64,000 nt of DNA from CAZAQK01 sp046344715 (GTDB taxonomy: Bacteria; Pseudomonadota; Alphaproteobacteria; Rickettsiales; SXRF01), in NCBI GenBank assembly GCA_046344715.1, contig JBKDKX010000009.1, positions 94,362 through 158,361 on the forward strand. The letters are read 5' to 3'. The stretch's first letter is position 1; every line of letters starts with the position of its first letter. Both the position numbers and the translations under genes were made by a program. Positions 8,217-17,433 of this stretch are shown piece after piece. Below the pieces are notes generated by a model. It searched no databases and was not told where the DNA came from. It saw only the letters and a list, made by a program, of their open reading frames with translations.

Positions 8217-10617
8217 ATTTTTCTTTCTCCAATTTCATACGCTCATGAAAAACAGGCATCCATGCTTCAGGCGCATCACCGACTTTGGCTCGAATTTCGT
8301 CTAATATTACAATCGTCTCAGCTCTGGCAGATAGAATGTTAATCGTTTCATCCATGCCGCTAAGGTCAATTCTTGCGACCACAACGTCTTTTCCTTGTTT
8401 TACTAAGAAATATCTGCTCCCGGGATCTGTAGTTTTTAATAGATTGAATTCTCTGTCCGTTACCATAAATGCTTTTTTGTAAGCATCCGTAGCTTTTGGG
8501 TTTGGTAAAAATATCTGTGTTGCAGTTTGCTGGATTAAGGTTTCAGAGATTGCGCTATTTGAGGCATCTTCAACACTTTGCGTGGCAAAAACTACCATTC
8601 CATTCAATTTACGTAATGTTTTTAGCCAGTCTCTTATGCGGCCTGCAAATATTTTATTGTCAATAAGTGCCCACGCCTCATCAAGTACGATGATGGTAGG
8701 TGTACCATCCAGTGATAGTGAGATACGATGGAATAAATATAATAGCGTTGGAGCAAGGCTTACACGTTCGCGTAACACTTCACCCATTTCAAATCCAAAT
8801 GCGCTACCTATTGAAAAATCGACAACGTCCATTTCATTGTCAAAAAGCCCAGAATATGGACCACCGGAATGCCACATTTTCAGGCGCCCCGCTATTGTGC
8901 CTGGGCCTTCCATTCCAAGAAATGGAGCTATATTACGAAGTATGCGATCTTTTCTCGCAAGCTTAAAATTACCCGCCACCGCCTCGTTAAGGCGATCCAT
9001 ATCTTCTGCGGTAAAAGGCTCATCGTGCACAGTCACTAACGTATGTAACCACTCTGCAATAAAAGTGCGGTTTTCAGGCGTATCCGGTAATTGCAGTGGA
9101 TTAAAATTACATTTTTTCCCTGGCTCAATAACGGTGTACTTACCAGAAATAGCGCGAATAAAAATCTCTGCACCGCGATCTTTATCGAAAAAGAAAATAC
9201 GACAATTAAATTTTTGAGCTTGCGCACACAGGAAATTCAGCAACACCGTTTTACCGGCACCAGTTGGCCCAATGATGGTTGTATGACCAACATCGCGTGC
9301 ATGAAAATTAAAGAAATACGGCGTACCAGAAGATGTATCAAATACAGTAACCGCATCTCCCCAATGATTCCCAGATATTTTACCAGTTGGATAATTATGA
9401 TTACTTGCAAAGCCAGCAAGATTCATTGTGCTGATATCTGAGCCACGTGCAATATAATCAAAATTTGCTGGTAGTTGCGCCCAGTAAGCCGGCTCCATAA
9501 TAAATTTTTCGCGCACAGGATTAATGCCGATATTTACAAGCTCTGCGATTGCAAGAGACAGCACTTTTTCAAGTTCAGGCAAACTTTCTTCATAACACAA
9601 AATTGTCATGTGATGAGGGCCAAAAGCAACATGGCCGCTCATTGCCATATCCAAGGCATCCGAGATTTCGGCGATCTGTGAAATGGCGGCATCTTCTGCT
9701 GCCATCATGCGCCTCTGGCGGATTTGCATACGGTTGATATTTACGCTGCGGTTATGGAAAGTGTATGATTGTGCAATAATAAATTCAAATGGCAGTTGTA
9801 AAAATCCATCCAATAAACCTGCTGCGGTGGCGGGTGCATATTCTTTGACACTAATCATACCGGCGAAGCGTTTCCTGGGGGCGCCCGCAACTTCCACTGC
9901 TCTGTCACCAAAATATAATCGATATATTGGAAGCAATGTGTTTATTTTTTCATGGTTAAACCTAACTGGCTGCGAAAAACCACAATTTACAATTTTGCCC
10001 AGAAATTCCAATGGCTCGGAAAACGTACCATGTTCATTTTCATAGGTAGTAAGTACTCTGGCTCCATAATCACGCATGGTAGCAACCAGGCGATTAACCG
10101 CTTCTGCAAGGTCTTTATAAGAATCTCGCATCGATTCAATGGTATTCGCCTTGCTAGATACATCAGATGCTTTTTTAAAAAGATGATAAACCTTAGCTGC
10201 GCCTTTAGTGTCCGGTTTTCTGATAACCGTTATGTAAAGCTCATTGATGTAAGAATCTTTTGAGTGATGTTTATCACGCCACTGTTTATCAAGTGACGCG
10301 GGAAATCCTGGCGGCTGCCTGCCCGCTGGATACGCGCTTTGCCTACGCCTGACAGTATGGAACCATACTGCGTAGGTACCATCCGCCATACTTTTTAGCA
10401 GCGAATTGCGTACCATTTTTTTCATATCTACATCTTCATCATCAGCGGTTTCAAAGGAATATCCTTCCAGCTTGATGACTTGCAGAAATTCTTTTTTATT
10501 CGTGACGATGGTTTCTTTATCCCAATGATATTCATAGGGTATAAAAGACGATGTAGGCACTTCCAGCCTTGAATATGCCGCTTTTTTTACTCTACGTTTT
10601 TTTTTCAGAAACATCAT
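8194..10617 (-). CDS. virB4: VirB4 family T4SS ATPase
   Basis: The protein has 807 residues from ATG 10617. Its N-terminal domain (about 1-400) is typical of VirB4/CagE, followed by a P-loop ATPase domain with Walker A GPTGAGKT at about residues 450-457 and Walker B IIVLDEAW near 640. VirB4 powers pilus/core assembly and substrate transfer at the inner membrane. An in-frame GTG at 10659 would add 14 residues and overlap virB3. I prefer ATG 10617 because the virB3 stop TGA directly precedes TATGATG and MMFLKKKRR gives a normal VirB4 N-terminus. VirB8-VirB11 and VirD4 are not in this window. Confidence 0.93.
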   Translation of the reverse strand: MMFLKKKRRVKKAAYSRLEVPTSSFIPYEYHWDKETIVTNKKEFLQVIKLEGYSFETADDEDVDMKKMVRNSLLKSMADGTYAVWFHTVRRRQSAYPAGRQPPGFPASLDKQWRDKHHSKDSYINELYITVIRKPDTKGAAKVYHLFKKASDVSSKANTIESMRDSYKDLAEAVNRLVATMRDYGARVLTTYENEHGTFSEPLEFLGKIVNCGFSQPVRFNHEKINTLLPIYRLYFGDRAVEVAGAPRKRFAGMISVKEYAPATAAGLLDGFLQLPFEFIIAQSYTFHNRSVNINRMQIRQRRMMAAEDAAISQIAEISDALDMAMSGHVAFGPHHMTILCYEESLPELEKVLSLAIAELVNIGINPVREKFIMEPAYWAQLPANFDYIARGSDISTMNLAGFASNHNYPTGKISGNHWGDAVTVFDTSSGTPYFFNFHARDVGHTTIIGPTGAGKTVLLNFLCAQAQKFNCRIFFFDKDRGAEIFIRAISGKYTVIEPGKKCNFNPLQLPDTPENRTFIAEWLHTLVTVHDEPFTAEDMDRLNEAVAGNFKLARKDRILRNIAPFLGMEGPGTIAGRLKMWHSGGPYSGLFDNEMDVVDFSIGSAFGFEMGEVLRERVSLAPTLLYLFHRISLSLDGTPTIIVLDEAWALIDNKIFAGRIRDWLKTLRKLNGMVVFATQSVEDASNSAISETLIQQTATQIFLPNPKATDAYKKAFMVTDREFNLLKTTDPGSRYFLVKQGKDVVVARIDLSGMDETINILSARAETIVILDEIRAKVGDAPEAWMPVFHERMKLEKEKFASKDKK

Positions 10618-10618
10618 A

Positions 10619-10918
10619 TCAGTATGGATCGTAAGAGTTGGTGTATCCGTGATAGCCACGATTGATACATTTGTATCCTTTATTAATTTTGATAATAAAA
10701 AGCTCTATCGCCCGTGGTTCTTTCAAACATATGATATACCCAATCAAATGCACAATCGGTGCTACAACAAGAATCATCACAAAACTTTGCATGTTGATGA
10801 ATGTAATCATGCTCACCACTGCATTAATAACGAAATACATGTAACTCACCCCAAGAATCATGGTAGGACGAGTTAAACCCTGAAATAATGGATCAGATTG
10901 TAGGCGGCCTGCAGACAT
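10619..10918 (-). CDS. virB3: VirB3 family T4SS protein
   Basis: This 99-residue protein has two adjacent membrane segments at about residues 20-65 and a short polar C-terminus. The N-terminal DPLFQGLTRP motif is typical of VirB3. ATG 10918 is preceded by AGAGGA at good distance. VirB3 is an inner-membrane subunit that associates with VirB4 and VirB6. It heads the leftward operon virB3-virB4-virB6-virB6-virB6-virB7-like, and its stop abuts the virB4 start. In Rickettsia, sodB is usually next to virB3; here the neighbour is dadA, divergently transcribed, and sodB lies 29 kb away. Confidence 0.9.
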   Translation of the reverse strand: MSAGRLQSDPLFQGLTRPTMILGVSYMYFVINAVVSMITFINMQSFVMILVVAPIVHLIGYIICLKEPRAIELFIIKINKGYKCINRGYHGYTNSYDPY

Positions 10919-11103
10919 GCAATAATCCTCTGTTATTCTGTGCTTACAATAGCTTGCTTAACAAACGGTGAATTTTTTCCTTTAGTACGGTATTATAGTA
11001 GCATAGTTTTGTTGCAGTTTTGTTGCAGTTATGAATGTTATAAATAACTATGTAACTTTCTTTCGTTACAATCTAAAAAAATCTAATTAATATATTGTAA
11101 TAT
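10919..11103. promoter_or_regulatory. Divergent promoter region between virB3 and dadA
   Basis: The 185 AT-rich bases between two divergent genes must hold the promoters of the T4SS operon (leftward) and dadA (rightward). Leftward TTGTTA about 19 bases from AGAATA is a weak -35/-10 candidate. No strong Shine-Dalgarno sequence precedes dadA. A perfect tandem 11-base repeat (see 11006-11027) sits in the middle and may be an operator. No small gene was seen here. Confidence 0.5.
11006..11027. repeat. Tandem 11-bp repeat, possible operator
   Basis: GTTTTGTTGCA occurs twice head to tail with no spacing, and a third partial GTT follows. The 11-base period is about one DNA helical turn, as expected for two regulator molecules on the same face. 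It lies between the divergent T4SS and dadA genes. The regulatory role is inference. Confidence 0.45.
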
Positions 11104-12348
11104 ATGAAAATAATTATTCTTGGTTCAGGACTGCTTGGTGTAACGACCGCGTATGAGCTGGCAAAGCGCGGGTTTGAGGTCACTGTATTGGATAGAAAAG
11201 AGGCCAGTGCTGCCGAATGCAGCTATGCCAATGGCGGCCAGCTTTCCTACAGCACCGCAGAACCATGGGCGACACCAGAAGTTCTCAAAAAACTGCCGAA
11301 ATGGTTGGTACACCCCGATGCGCCGCTGGTTTTCAGACCACGGGCAGATTTGGATATGATTAAATGGGGGTTACGTTTCCTGCGTAATTGCACGGTGGAA
11401 AGAGCCAGTATCAATACCGTGAATCTTCTTAGGCTTGGCCTTTACAGCCGCATGGAAATGCACCGTATTGTTCAAGAAATAGCTATTACTTTTGATTATA
11501 CTTCCAAGGGGATTTTGCAGCTCTACGGCAGTGATGCTGATTTTGAGAGCGCAAAAAAACAAATGGAATTTCAGGCAAAATTTGGCTGCAAACAAACAAT
11601 ACTTACCGCCAATAAATGCATTGAATTAGAGCCCGCCCTTGCCCATACCTCTCGCCCGATAGCTGGCGGTATCCACGCAGTAATGGATGAAGTGGGTGAT
11701 GCGCATATATTCTGCAATGCGCTTGCAAATTATGCTGCTGAAAAACACGGCGTAAAATTTTTATATGGCACCACAATTAAAGCAATAATTACTGAAGAAA
11801 ACCGTGTGTTTGCAGTGGAGACTAACGCGGGTCAAATGCAGGCTGATGGTTTTGTGATGGCGATGGGTTCTTACTCCGCTATTTTCATGAAACGTCTTGG
11901 CGTTAAGATTCCTGTATATCCGATGAAAGGCTACAGCCTGACACTGAATGCTGACGAATATACCCCACAATCCAGCATCACGGATAATGCATATAAGGTA
12001 GTGTACACACGTATTGGTAGCAAGCTGCGTATCGCAGGCACCGCTGAGTTTGCTGGTTATAATGATAAAATAAATGAATCCCGCATCAAGCCAATTCTGC
12101 GCGCGGCAAAAAGTATATTGCCAAAAGTAAACTGGAATCAGCCTGTAGAAAAATGGGCATGTCTGAGGCCATCCACACCAACAGGTTTGCCAGTGCTTGG
12201 CCCTACCCCATATGTAAATCTGTTTTTGAACACAGGCCACGGCACACTGGGCTGGACACAGGCGGCAGGAAGTGCTTCCATCGTCGCCGATATTATGCAG
12301 AATAAAGCACCACAAATTTTAATGAATGGAATGATCCTTGAGCGATGA
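11104..12348 (+). CDS. dadA: D-amino acid dehydrogenase (FAD-dependent, DadA family)
   Basis: The 414-residue protein opens with the FAD-binding Rossmann motif ILGSGLLGVTTAYELAKRG and a DR at the end of the second strand. YANGGQLSYS near residue 40 and a C-terminal GHGTLGWTQAAGS are DadA hallmarks. It oxidises D-amino acids, mainly D-alanine, to 2-oxo acids and ammonia and passes electrons to the respiratory chain at the inner membrane. The length is normal for DadA. It is first in a tight three-gene run: the PAP2 phosphatase gene overlaps its end by 11 bases. No alanine racemase or Lrp-type regulator gene lies beside it. Confidence 0.9.
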   Translation: MKIIILGSGLLGVTTAYELAKRGFEVTVLDRKEASAAECSYANGGQLSYSTAEPWATPEVLKKLPKWLVHPDAPLVFRPRADLDMIKWGLRFLRNCTVERASINTVNLLRLGLYSRMEMHRIVQEIAITFDYTSKGILQLYGSDADFESAKKQMEFQAKFGCKQTILTANKCIELEPALAHTSRPIAGGIHAVMDEVGDAHIFCNALANYAAEKHGVKFLYGTTIKAIITEENRVFAVETNAGQMQADGFVMAMGSYSAIFMKRLGVKIPVYPMKGYSLTLNADEYTPQSSITDNAYKVVYTRIGSKLRIAGTAEFAGYNDKINESRIKPILRAAKSILPKVNWNQPVEKWACLRPSTPTGLPVLGPTPYVNLFLNTGHGTLGWTQAAGSASIVADIMQNKAPQILMNGMILER

Positions 12349-13027
12349 TAAAAGAGATTTGAATCAGGTGTATGGTGAGTTTGGCTCCGTAGGTTCATTG
12401 AAAGAAAATTTTTATGATTGGCACGGTGCGAATGAATGGATATTCAAACAAATAAACAGCATTCGTGGCGATCTGTATGACCATACCATGCAGATTATTT
12501 CCGATTTAGGAAAACATGAAAATTTCAAATATTATCTTATACTCGCAGTCATATATGCCATCGCCAGCACAGCATTAAAAAAGTTAAAAGGAAATGGCGG
12601 TGTAAAACAACACCTATGCAAGTGGTTGGGCGTATTATTGGTTCTTCCTGCTGCCTATGCTGCCTCAGGGCTTACTACCAAATACCTCAAAAATGAGTTT
12701 GCTTACGAACGACCGTACCAAAAATATGACAGCAAAGACGTGTTTTGGCTTGAGCCTCAAGAATCAAAGAAAGCCAATGAAAGCTTTCCAAGCGGCCATG
12801 CTACATTCATTATGATGTTACTCGTTGCACTCTGGCCGGTGCTATCTGAGAATATGCGCTGGTTTGGTATGCTTACAGCGCTGGGGGTGGGCTGGTCGCG
12901 TATGGCGCTTGGAGTGCATTTTCCTGCTGATGTTGTTGCTGGGTTTATGGTCGGCGCGGTGGCAACATGGTTAGTACGAAAAGTGATTTATGGCGTGATC
13001 GCCAAGTTGTTTAAGATTCATTGCTGA
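12338..13027 (+). CDS. PAP2 superfamily membrane phosphatase
   Basis: The 229-residue membrane protein carries all three PAP2 signatures in order: K-X6-RP at KNEFAYERP (about residue 122), PSGH at about residue 150, and SR-X5-H-X3-D in SRMALGVHFPAD (about residue 187). These residues bind phosphate and supply the catalytic histidine. Members dephosphorylate lipid phosphates such as phosphatidate, phosphatidylglycerophosphate or undecaprenyl diphosphate. Several membrane helices surround the motifs, so the site likely faces the periplasm. The start is TTG at 12338, overlapping dadA; a GTG at codon 11 is an alternative. The exact substrate cannot be told. Confidence 0.85.
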   Translation: MSDDKRDLNQVYGEFGSVGSLKENFYDWHGANEWIFKQINSIRGDLYDHTMQIISDLGKHENFKYYLILAVIYAIASTALKKLKGNGGVKQHLCKWLGVLLVLPAAYAASGLTTKYLKNEFAYERPYQKYDSKDVFWLEPQESKKANESFPSGHATFIMMLLVALWPVLSENMRWFGMLTALGVGWSRMALGVHFPADVVAGFMVGAVATWLVRKVIYGVIAKLFKIHC

Positions 13028-13902
13028 TGTCAGGTCAAATACATAGCATTGCTATACCTTCAAGGCCAGAAACCTTAAAGCCAGCAACGCTGCAAAGCCA
13101 CATATTATCATATCTTAAATGGGGTAATGGGCCTGAGGTGGTATTGTGCGTGCATGGGCTGACTCGGCTTGCGCGCGACTTTGATTTTCTGGCAAAATCA
13201 TTATCAGAGAAATATACCGTTCTCTGCCCTGATATGCCCGGACGTGGCGGCAGCGAGTGGTTGCGTGAGGCAAACGATTACAATTATGCCACCTATATTG
13301 CCGATATTTTTACCCTGCTCGATAGTTTGAGCATCAAAACAGTGCATTGGATAGGCACTTCCATGGGCGGTATCATTGCGATGATGGCTGCTGGTATGCG
13401 CCCTACCCTGATTAAATCACTAGTACTGAATGATGTGGGGTGCTTGATTCCTGCGGCAAGCCTTGAGCGTATATTGAGTTATGCTGGTGTAAAAATGCAC
13501 TTTACGAACCGGCAGGAAGCCGAGGCGCATTTACGTTTGATATGCAAACCGTTTGGCATCGGTGAAGAATCCCATTGGCAACATCTGTTTGCCTACACGA
13601 TTCGCTCATTGCCTGATGGCACATGCACACTGCATTATGACCCTAATATTATCACGCCGCTGAAAACCGTTGAGGTTAAAGATGTGAATCTTTGGGTATT
13701 CTGGGAGGCATTGAAGACAATTCCGTTGTTGCTGATTCGTGGAGCACAATCTGATTTATTATTGGCGGAAACCGCCCAGCAAATGAAATCACTGCACCCG
13801 AACCTTACATTGCATGAAATACAAAACTCAGGTCATGCGCCAGCGCTGATGAGTGAAAGTGAGATTAATTTGATTACAGGCTGGTTGAATAACAGATATT
13901 AG
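13027..13902 (+). CDS. Alpha/beta hydrolase
   Basis: The 291-residue alpha/beta hydrolase has an oxyanion-hole HG in VLCVHGLTR (about residue 43), a nucleophile elbow GTSMG (Ser at about residue 112), a probable catalytic acid near RGAQSDLLLAE (about residue 243) and the histidine in NSGHAPALM (about residue 272). The start is chosen at ATG 13027, which overlaps the PAP2 stop in TGATG; a TTG six bases upstream is also open. Substrate is unknown: the family includes esterases, lipases and haloperoxidase-like enzymes. No signal peptide is evident. The convergent small gene overlaps its 3' end by four bases. Confidence 0.8.
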   Translation: MSGQIHSIAIPSRPETLKPATLQSHILSYLKWGNGPEVVLCVHGLTRLARDFDFLAKSLSEKYTVLCPDMPGRGGSEWLREANDYNYATYIADIFTLLDSLSIKTVHWIGTSMGGIIAMMAAGMRPTLIKSLVLNDVGCLIPAASLERILSYAGVKMHFTNRQEAEAHLRLICKPFGIGEESHWQHLFAYTIRSLPDGTCTLHYDPNIITPLKTVEVKDVNLWVFWEALKTIPLLLIRGAQSDLLLAETAQQMKSLHPNLTLHEIQNSGHAPALMSESEINLITGWLNNRY

Positions 13903-14108
13903 CTGTTAACACATACCTGTTGTGAGGCATCGTTGAACATCAAGCCGCCCATAAGTGCCAGCCCCAGAGCAAAAAGGAAGGTAGAATTCGTGCGTTCTGG
14001 CGTGCCATACATGAAATTAACTATAGCAAAAAAGGCATTCTTTGCTGATACAAGTGCCAGAGAAAAAGGCTGATTATGTTTGATGGCAATGGCTTTGGTG
14101 TGCTGCAT
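13899..14108 (-). CDS. Small hypothetical membrane protein
   Basis: The 69-residue frame from ATG 14108 is preceded by AGGGG at proper distance. An upstream in-frame ATG at 14123 lacks such a site. One hydrophobic segment (FALGLALMGGLMF, about residues 47-60) suggests a single membrane span, with a polar, weakly basic N-terminus and a Cys near the end. It matches no family I recognise. The gene converges on the alpha/beta hydrolase gene and overlaps its stop by four bases. Support is a good ribosome binding site and a plausible upstream TATGCT-like -10 only. Confidence 0.5.
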   Translation of the reverse strand: MQHTKAIAIKHNQPFSLALVSAKNAFFAIVNFMYGTPERTNSTFLFALGLALMGGLMFNDASQQVCVNS

Positions 14109-14164
14109 AAATTTCCCCTGCATTGTCTTACCATTGTAGCATATTTGCAGGTTTTGTGAATAAA

Positions 14165-14196
14165 AAACGCACAGAACCGTTAGATTCTGTGCGTTT
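14165..14196 (-). terminator. Rho-independent terminator of rpsU
   Basis: Perfect 12-base arms AAACGCACAGAA and TTCTGTGCGTTT enclose an 8-base loop. Read on the minus strand the stem is followed by a run of T, 22 bases after the rpsU stop. Confidence 0.85.
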
Positions 14197-14217
14197 CAAA
14201 TGCTTTAGCTAAAAAAA

Positions 14218-14421
14218 TCAGTCGTTACGATCTGAATTTTTGCGAGCCAGTTTACGGGCGCGACGCTTTGCTTCAGCCGCTTTGCGAACACGCGCTTCAG
14301 CTGGCTTTTCATAATGACGGCGCATTTTCATCTCACGGAACAGCCCTTCACGCTGCATCTTCTTTTTAAGTGCGCGCAGAGCCTGGTCGACGTTGTTATC
14401 ACGTACAATTACTTCTACCAA
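14218..14421 (-). CDS. rpsU: 30S ribosomal protein S21
   Basis: The 67-residue basic protein reads VEVIVRDNNVDQALRALKKK, typical of bS21, and has an Arg/Lys-rich C-terminus. A longer frame from an upstream ATG at 14496 exists, but bS21 begins at this VEV segment. TTG at 14421 stands ten bases after AAGGGGG, so I choose TTG. bS21 sits on the 30S platform near the anti-Shine-Dalgarno region and helps initiation. A strong terminator follows. It is transcribed away from the DUF255 gene promoter side as a likely single-gene unit. Confidence 0.93.
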   Translation of the reverse strand: MVEVIVRDNNVDQALRALKKKMQREGLFREMKMRRHYEKPAEARVRKAAEAKRRARKLARKNSDRND

Positions 14422-14516
14422 AAAAATATACCCCCTTTGCGGAGTGTTATCTGTTGAAAGGACAAGCATTTTAACAGCCATATTAATGGCTGTCAAAACA
14501 ATAAATTAGCTATTTC

Positions 14517-16808
14517 TCAGAATGTTAAAGATATATCACGTACCTTATGGCAAATGGTATCGTGGCAGGGCTGGCAGCGCAGACGTACAGTATAGCGCGG
14601 TTTTTCAGACATATTTCCAACGAATTTCACACGCATGAGAATGGTGATGGTATCCTCAAACAGCCGCATCACACCGCGCACCAGAGGTTTTGGATAGTTC
14701 ACGTCAACAAGCTCAATATCCTGTGATTGGATATCTATCTGGGTAGCAATAAGGCCTGGTTCACTCAGCTCATTAGCATTGATATGCCAACCCTCCTTAA
14801 TGAGGATGGTGGAGGTCAACTCATACACTTCATTCTGTTGGAGTTCATCGGGCAATGGCGAAACCTTAAGAAAAATGACGTCATCAGCGGCGGGAACCTG
14901 TTCGGGTGGCGTAACACTTGGTGTGTAAGGCTTAAATGCAGGATCATTCTCCCCTTTGCCTCGATTGACCAAGCTGTCGAATCTAAGTGTGCCGGAAAGC
15001 ATGGTGGCATATTCCAGCATATTGCGATCATTCCCTTTTAGGAAGTGCTGCGACAATGCTTCTGCTTGTATTTTATAGGCTTCTTTTTTGGTAATGGCGT
15101 AAAGCTGCGTGAGATTATGTAGCATCATGGCATTGGTATTCGGCAGAGTGGAATCGTCGCCGCTTTTGATACGCAACGGAAGTCTTTCACCTTTTTGGGC
15201 AAAATAATAGCCATCCGTAACGTTATCCCCAAATAATTCCTGTGCACGCTCAATAAGGCTTTCTGCTGATTCTAAAATCTTATTATCCTTGGTTGCGTGA
15301 TACAATGCCAGCAGGCCATCAACGAAATAGGCATAATCTTCTAAAGTGCCGGCAATATTGGATTTAGGCCCTACAATTCGCTTTAGTCTGCCATTATTAT
15401 CAAAGCCATGATCCAGTATATATTGTGCGGCTGATTGTGCTATATCCGTGTAGCGTGGTGCATTAAATGCAATCGCCGCTCTTGCATATGCACCAATCAT
15501 TAATCCATTCCATGAAGTGATAATTTTATCATCAACATTGGGTGCGGCGCGCGTATTCCTTACTGCCAGAATTTTATTCATTATCTGCGCGGAAAGAGCA
15601 GCAACTTCTGCATATGGCCTGCCAAATTCACGGGCGGCAATGTGTAGAGGTTTGCGCGCTACGATAACTTTCCCATTGGTTGATTTATGCCCGCCAAATA
15701 CGGGAATATCTGCCAGTGCATAGAAGGTAACAAAGAATTGTGTTTCTTCCGGAGTCAGAATTTGTTGCAATTCTTCTGCCGACCATGCGTAATATGCTCC
15801 TTCTACTCCATCTGTTTCTGCATCAATAGCTGCATAAAATGCACTATGTCCGCTTCTAAACTGAGCAATAGAAAAATCCAAAATACTCTTGGCAATATCC
15901 ATAAAATAGCTGCTGTCTATCAGAAGTGCAGCTCTGGTATAAATATTTGCAAGCAATGCCTGATTATAAAGCATCTTCTCGAAATGCGGCACATACCATT
16001 CTTTATCCACCGAATAACGATGGAAACCGCAGCCCACATGGTCATATATACCGCCGGCTGCCATCCTCGCTAACGATCGGGTTACGATAGCCAGTGCTTC
16101 CGTGGAGTGGCTGTATTCATAATAATCCAGCAGAAAATTTAAATAACATTCATTAGGAAATTTGGGTGCCTGAAAAAAGCCGCCACTTCTTGCATCATGC
16201 TGCTCTTGTAATGTTGCAAACAGGGAGTGTACAAGGCTGTTTAGGTCTAATACATTGTTACTTTCAGTGCGTTCATGCACAAGAAATGGACGCATCACAT
16301 CAATAATTTCATCCGCTTTGCTGCGAACGGATTGTTCCTGCGTAGCCCATGTATAATTAATCCATTCAAGCACTCTGGGGAATGCGGGTTTATTCAGAGA
16401 TTCATCTGCAGCGTATGTTCCACCTGCATAAAAAGGCTTCAAATCAGGAGTAAGAAAGATATTATTTGGCCAGCCACCTTCATGTGTCATAAGCTGGCGA
16501 GCCACCATATAAAACTCATCAATCTCAGGATATTCTTCTCTATCCACTTTGATGTTGATAAAAAATTTATTCATTTGCGATGCAATCGAGAGATTTTCAA
16601 AAACATCTCTTTCCATCACATGGCACCAGTAACAGGTGGAATATCCTATGGATAACAGAATAGGCTTATTTTCTATAAATGCGCGGTCAATGGCTTCTTT
16701 GCTCCACGGATACCAAAACACAGGATTATGTGCATGCTGCCGCAAATATGGGCTGTTGGAATTAACCAGTGGGTTATTAAATTGAGGGTTTTTTTCAAAA
16801 GGTTTAAT
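14517..16808 (-). CDS. Thioredoxin-like DUF255 domain protein (YyaL/SPATA20 family), probable ATT start
   Basis: The protein of about 763 residues has an N-terminal thioredoxin-like DUF255 domain, with SPYL, QHAHNPV and WYPW followed by the redox pair CYWC (about residues 59-62). A long alpha/alpha barrel region like N-acyl-glucosamine 2-epimerase follows, including GFHRYSVD and PHFEKMLYNQA. A TTG at 16745 would cut the conserved SPYL motif, so the real start must be upstream. The only sensible candidate is ATT at 16808, seven bases after a perfect AAGGAG that lies in the end of the Nudix gene. ATT starts are rare (infC is the classic case). Function of the family in bacteria is poorly known. 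Confidence 0.8.
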   Translation of the reverse strand: MKPFEKNPQFNNPLVNSNSPYLRQHAHNPVFWYPWSKEAIDRAFIENKPILLSIGYSTCYWCHVMERDVFENLSIASQMNKFFINIKVDREEYPEIDEFYMVARQLMTHEGGWPNNIFLTPDLKPFYAGGTYAADESLNKPAFPRVLEWINYTWATQEQSVRSKADEIIDVMRPFLVHERTESNNVLDLNSLVHSLFATLQEQHDARSGGFFQAPKFPNECYLNFLLDYYEYSHSTEALAIVTRSLARMAAGGIYDHVGCGFHRYSVDKEWYVPHFEKMLYNQALLANIYTRAALLIDSSYFMDIAKSILDFSIAQFRSGHSAFYAAIDAETDGVEGAYYAWSAEELQQILTPEETQFFVTFYALADIPVFGGHKSTNGKVIVARKPLHIAAREFGRPYAEVAALSAQIMNKILAVRNTRAAPNVDDKIITSWNGLMIGAYARAAIAFNAPRYTDIAQSAAQYILDHGFDNNGRLKRIVGPKSNIAGTLEDYAYFVDGLLALYHATKDNKILESAESLIERAQELFGDNVTDGYYFAQKGERLPLRIKSGDDSTLPNTNAMMLHNLTQLYAITKKEAYKIQAEALSQHFLKGNDRNMLEYATMLSGTLRFDSLVNRGKGENDPAFKPYTPSVTPPEQVPAADDVIFLKVSPLPDELQQNEVYELTSTILIKEGWHINANELSEPGLIATQIDIQSQDIELVDVNYPKPLVRGVMRLFEDTITILMRVKFVGNMSEKPRYTVRLRCQPCHDTICHKVRDISLTF

Positions 16809-16812
16809 GGGA

Positions 16813-17418
16813 TTACTCCTTAAAATTATTTATAAGCCTGTTCTCTATCTCTTGAAGTATCGACACATGATCTTTCCTGCCGATGGCCTGAAAATCAGCG
16901 CAATTAACCCATTTGCGTTCCTGAGTTGAAGGCGTGGTTTCTGCATCGGATAAAAAATTATCATGGTGGTGAATTTCCGCCGCAAAGAGCCACATATATT
17001 TGGTTTTTCCGGTGGTAGCGGATGAGAAATTAAACGCCCCCATATCCAGCATATACTTTATATTATCCAGTTTCAGACCTAGCTCTTCAATGCCTTCACG
17101 CAGAGCAGTGGCTGCCAGAGTTTCTTTTATATCGGCGTGCTGCCCTGCACCGTCACGAATATCTTGCCATGTGCCATCAGGTAGCTGGTATTGCCGCGTA
17201 CCCTTGCATATCTGAAACGGCGGCTCACTCAAATCCGGCGAGATAGAAACCGGTTTCATCATGAAATACTTAAACCCGCCAGAACGCACAAACGGCACTA
17301 CGCCTGCCTTGTTATAATGCGAGATAGTATGTGAATGCACATCTTCCCACAGGCGGGTGATGCTCTGCTGTTGCAAGAAGGCTTCTATTACGGCATGTTG
17401 GGTGTCACTCATAACCAT
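16813..17418 (-). CDS. Nudix hydrolase family protein
   Basis: The 201-residue protein has a Nudix-like box with the core REGIEELGL preceded by DGAGQHADIKETLAATAL; the canonical GX5EX7REUXEEXGU is recognisable though its leading Gly-Glu part is relaxed. The N-terminal segment VVPFVRSGG is the expected beta strand. Nudix enzymes cleave nucleoside diphosphates linked to another group. The frame is open to 17673, but that would overlap the divergent phosphatase gene, so I start at ATG 17418; ATG 17412 is equally possible. Its 3' end carries the AAGGAG of the DUF255 gene. Substrate unknown. Confidence 0.7.
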   Translation of the reverse strand: MVMSDTQHAVIEAFLQQQSITRLWEDVHSHTISHYNKAGVVPFVRSGGFKYFMMKPVSISPDLSEPPFQICKGTRQYQLPDGTWQDIRDGAGQHADIKETLAATALREGIEELGLKLDNIKYMLDMGAFNFSSATTGKTKYMWLFAAEIHHHDNFLSDAETTPSTQERKWVNCADFQAIGRKDHVSILQEIENRLINNFKE

Positions 17419-17433
17419 AGTTTTACAGGTATT

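Noticed and set aside
17335..17433. Longer start of the inositol-monophosphatase-family protein
   Set aside because: It would overlap the divergent Nudix gene and the added residues do not match the family.
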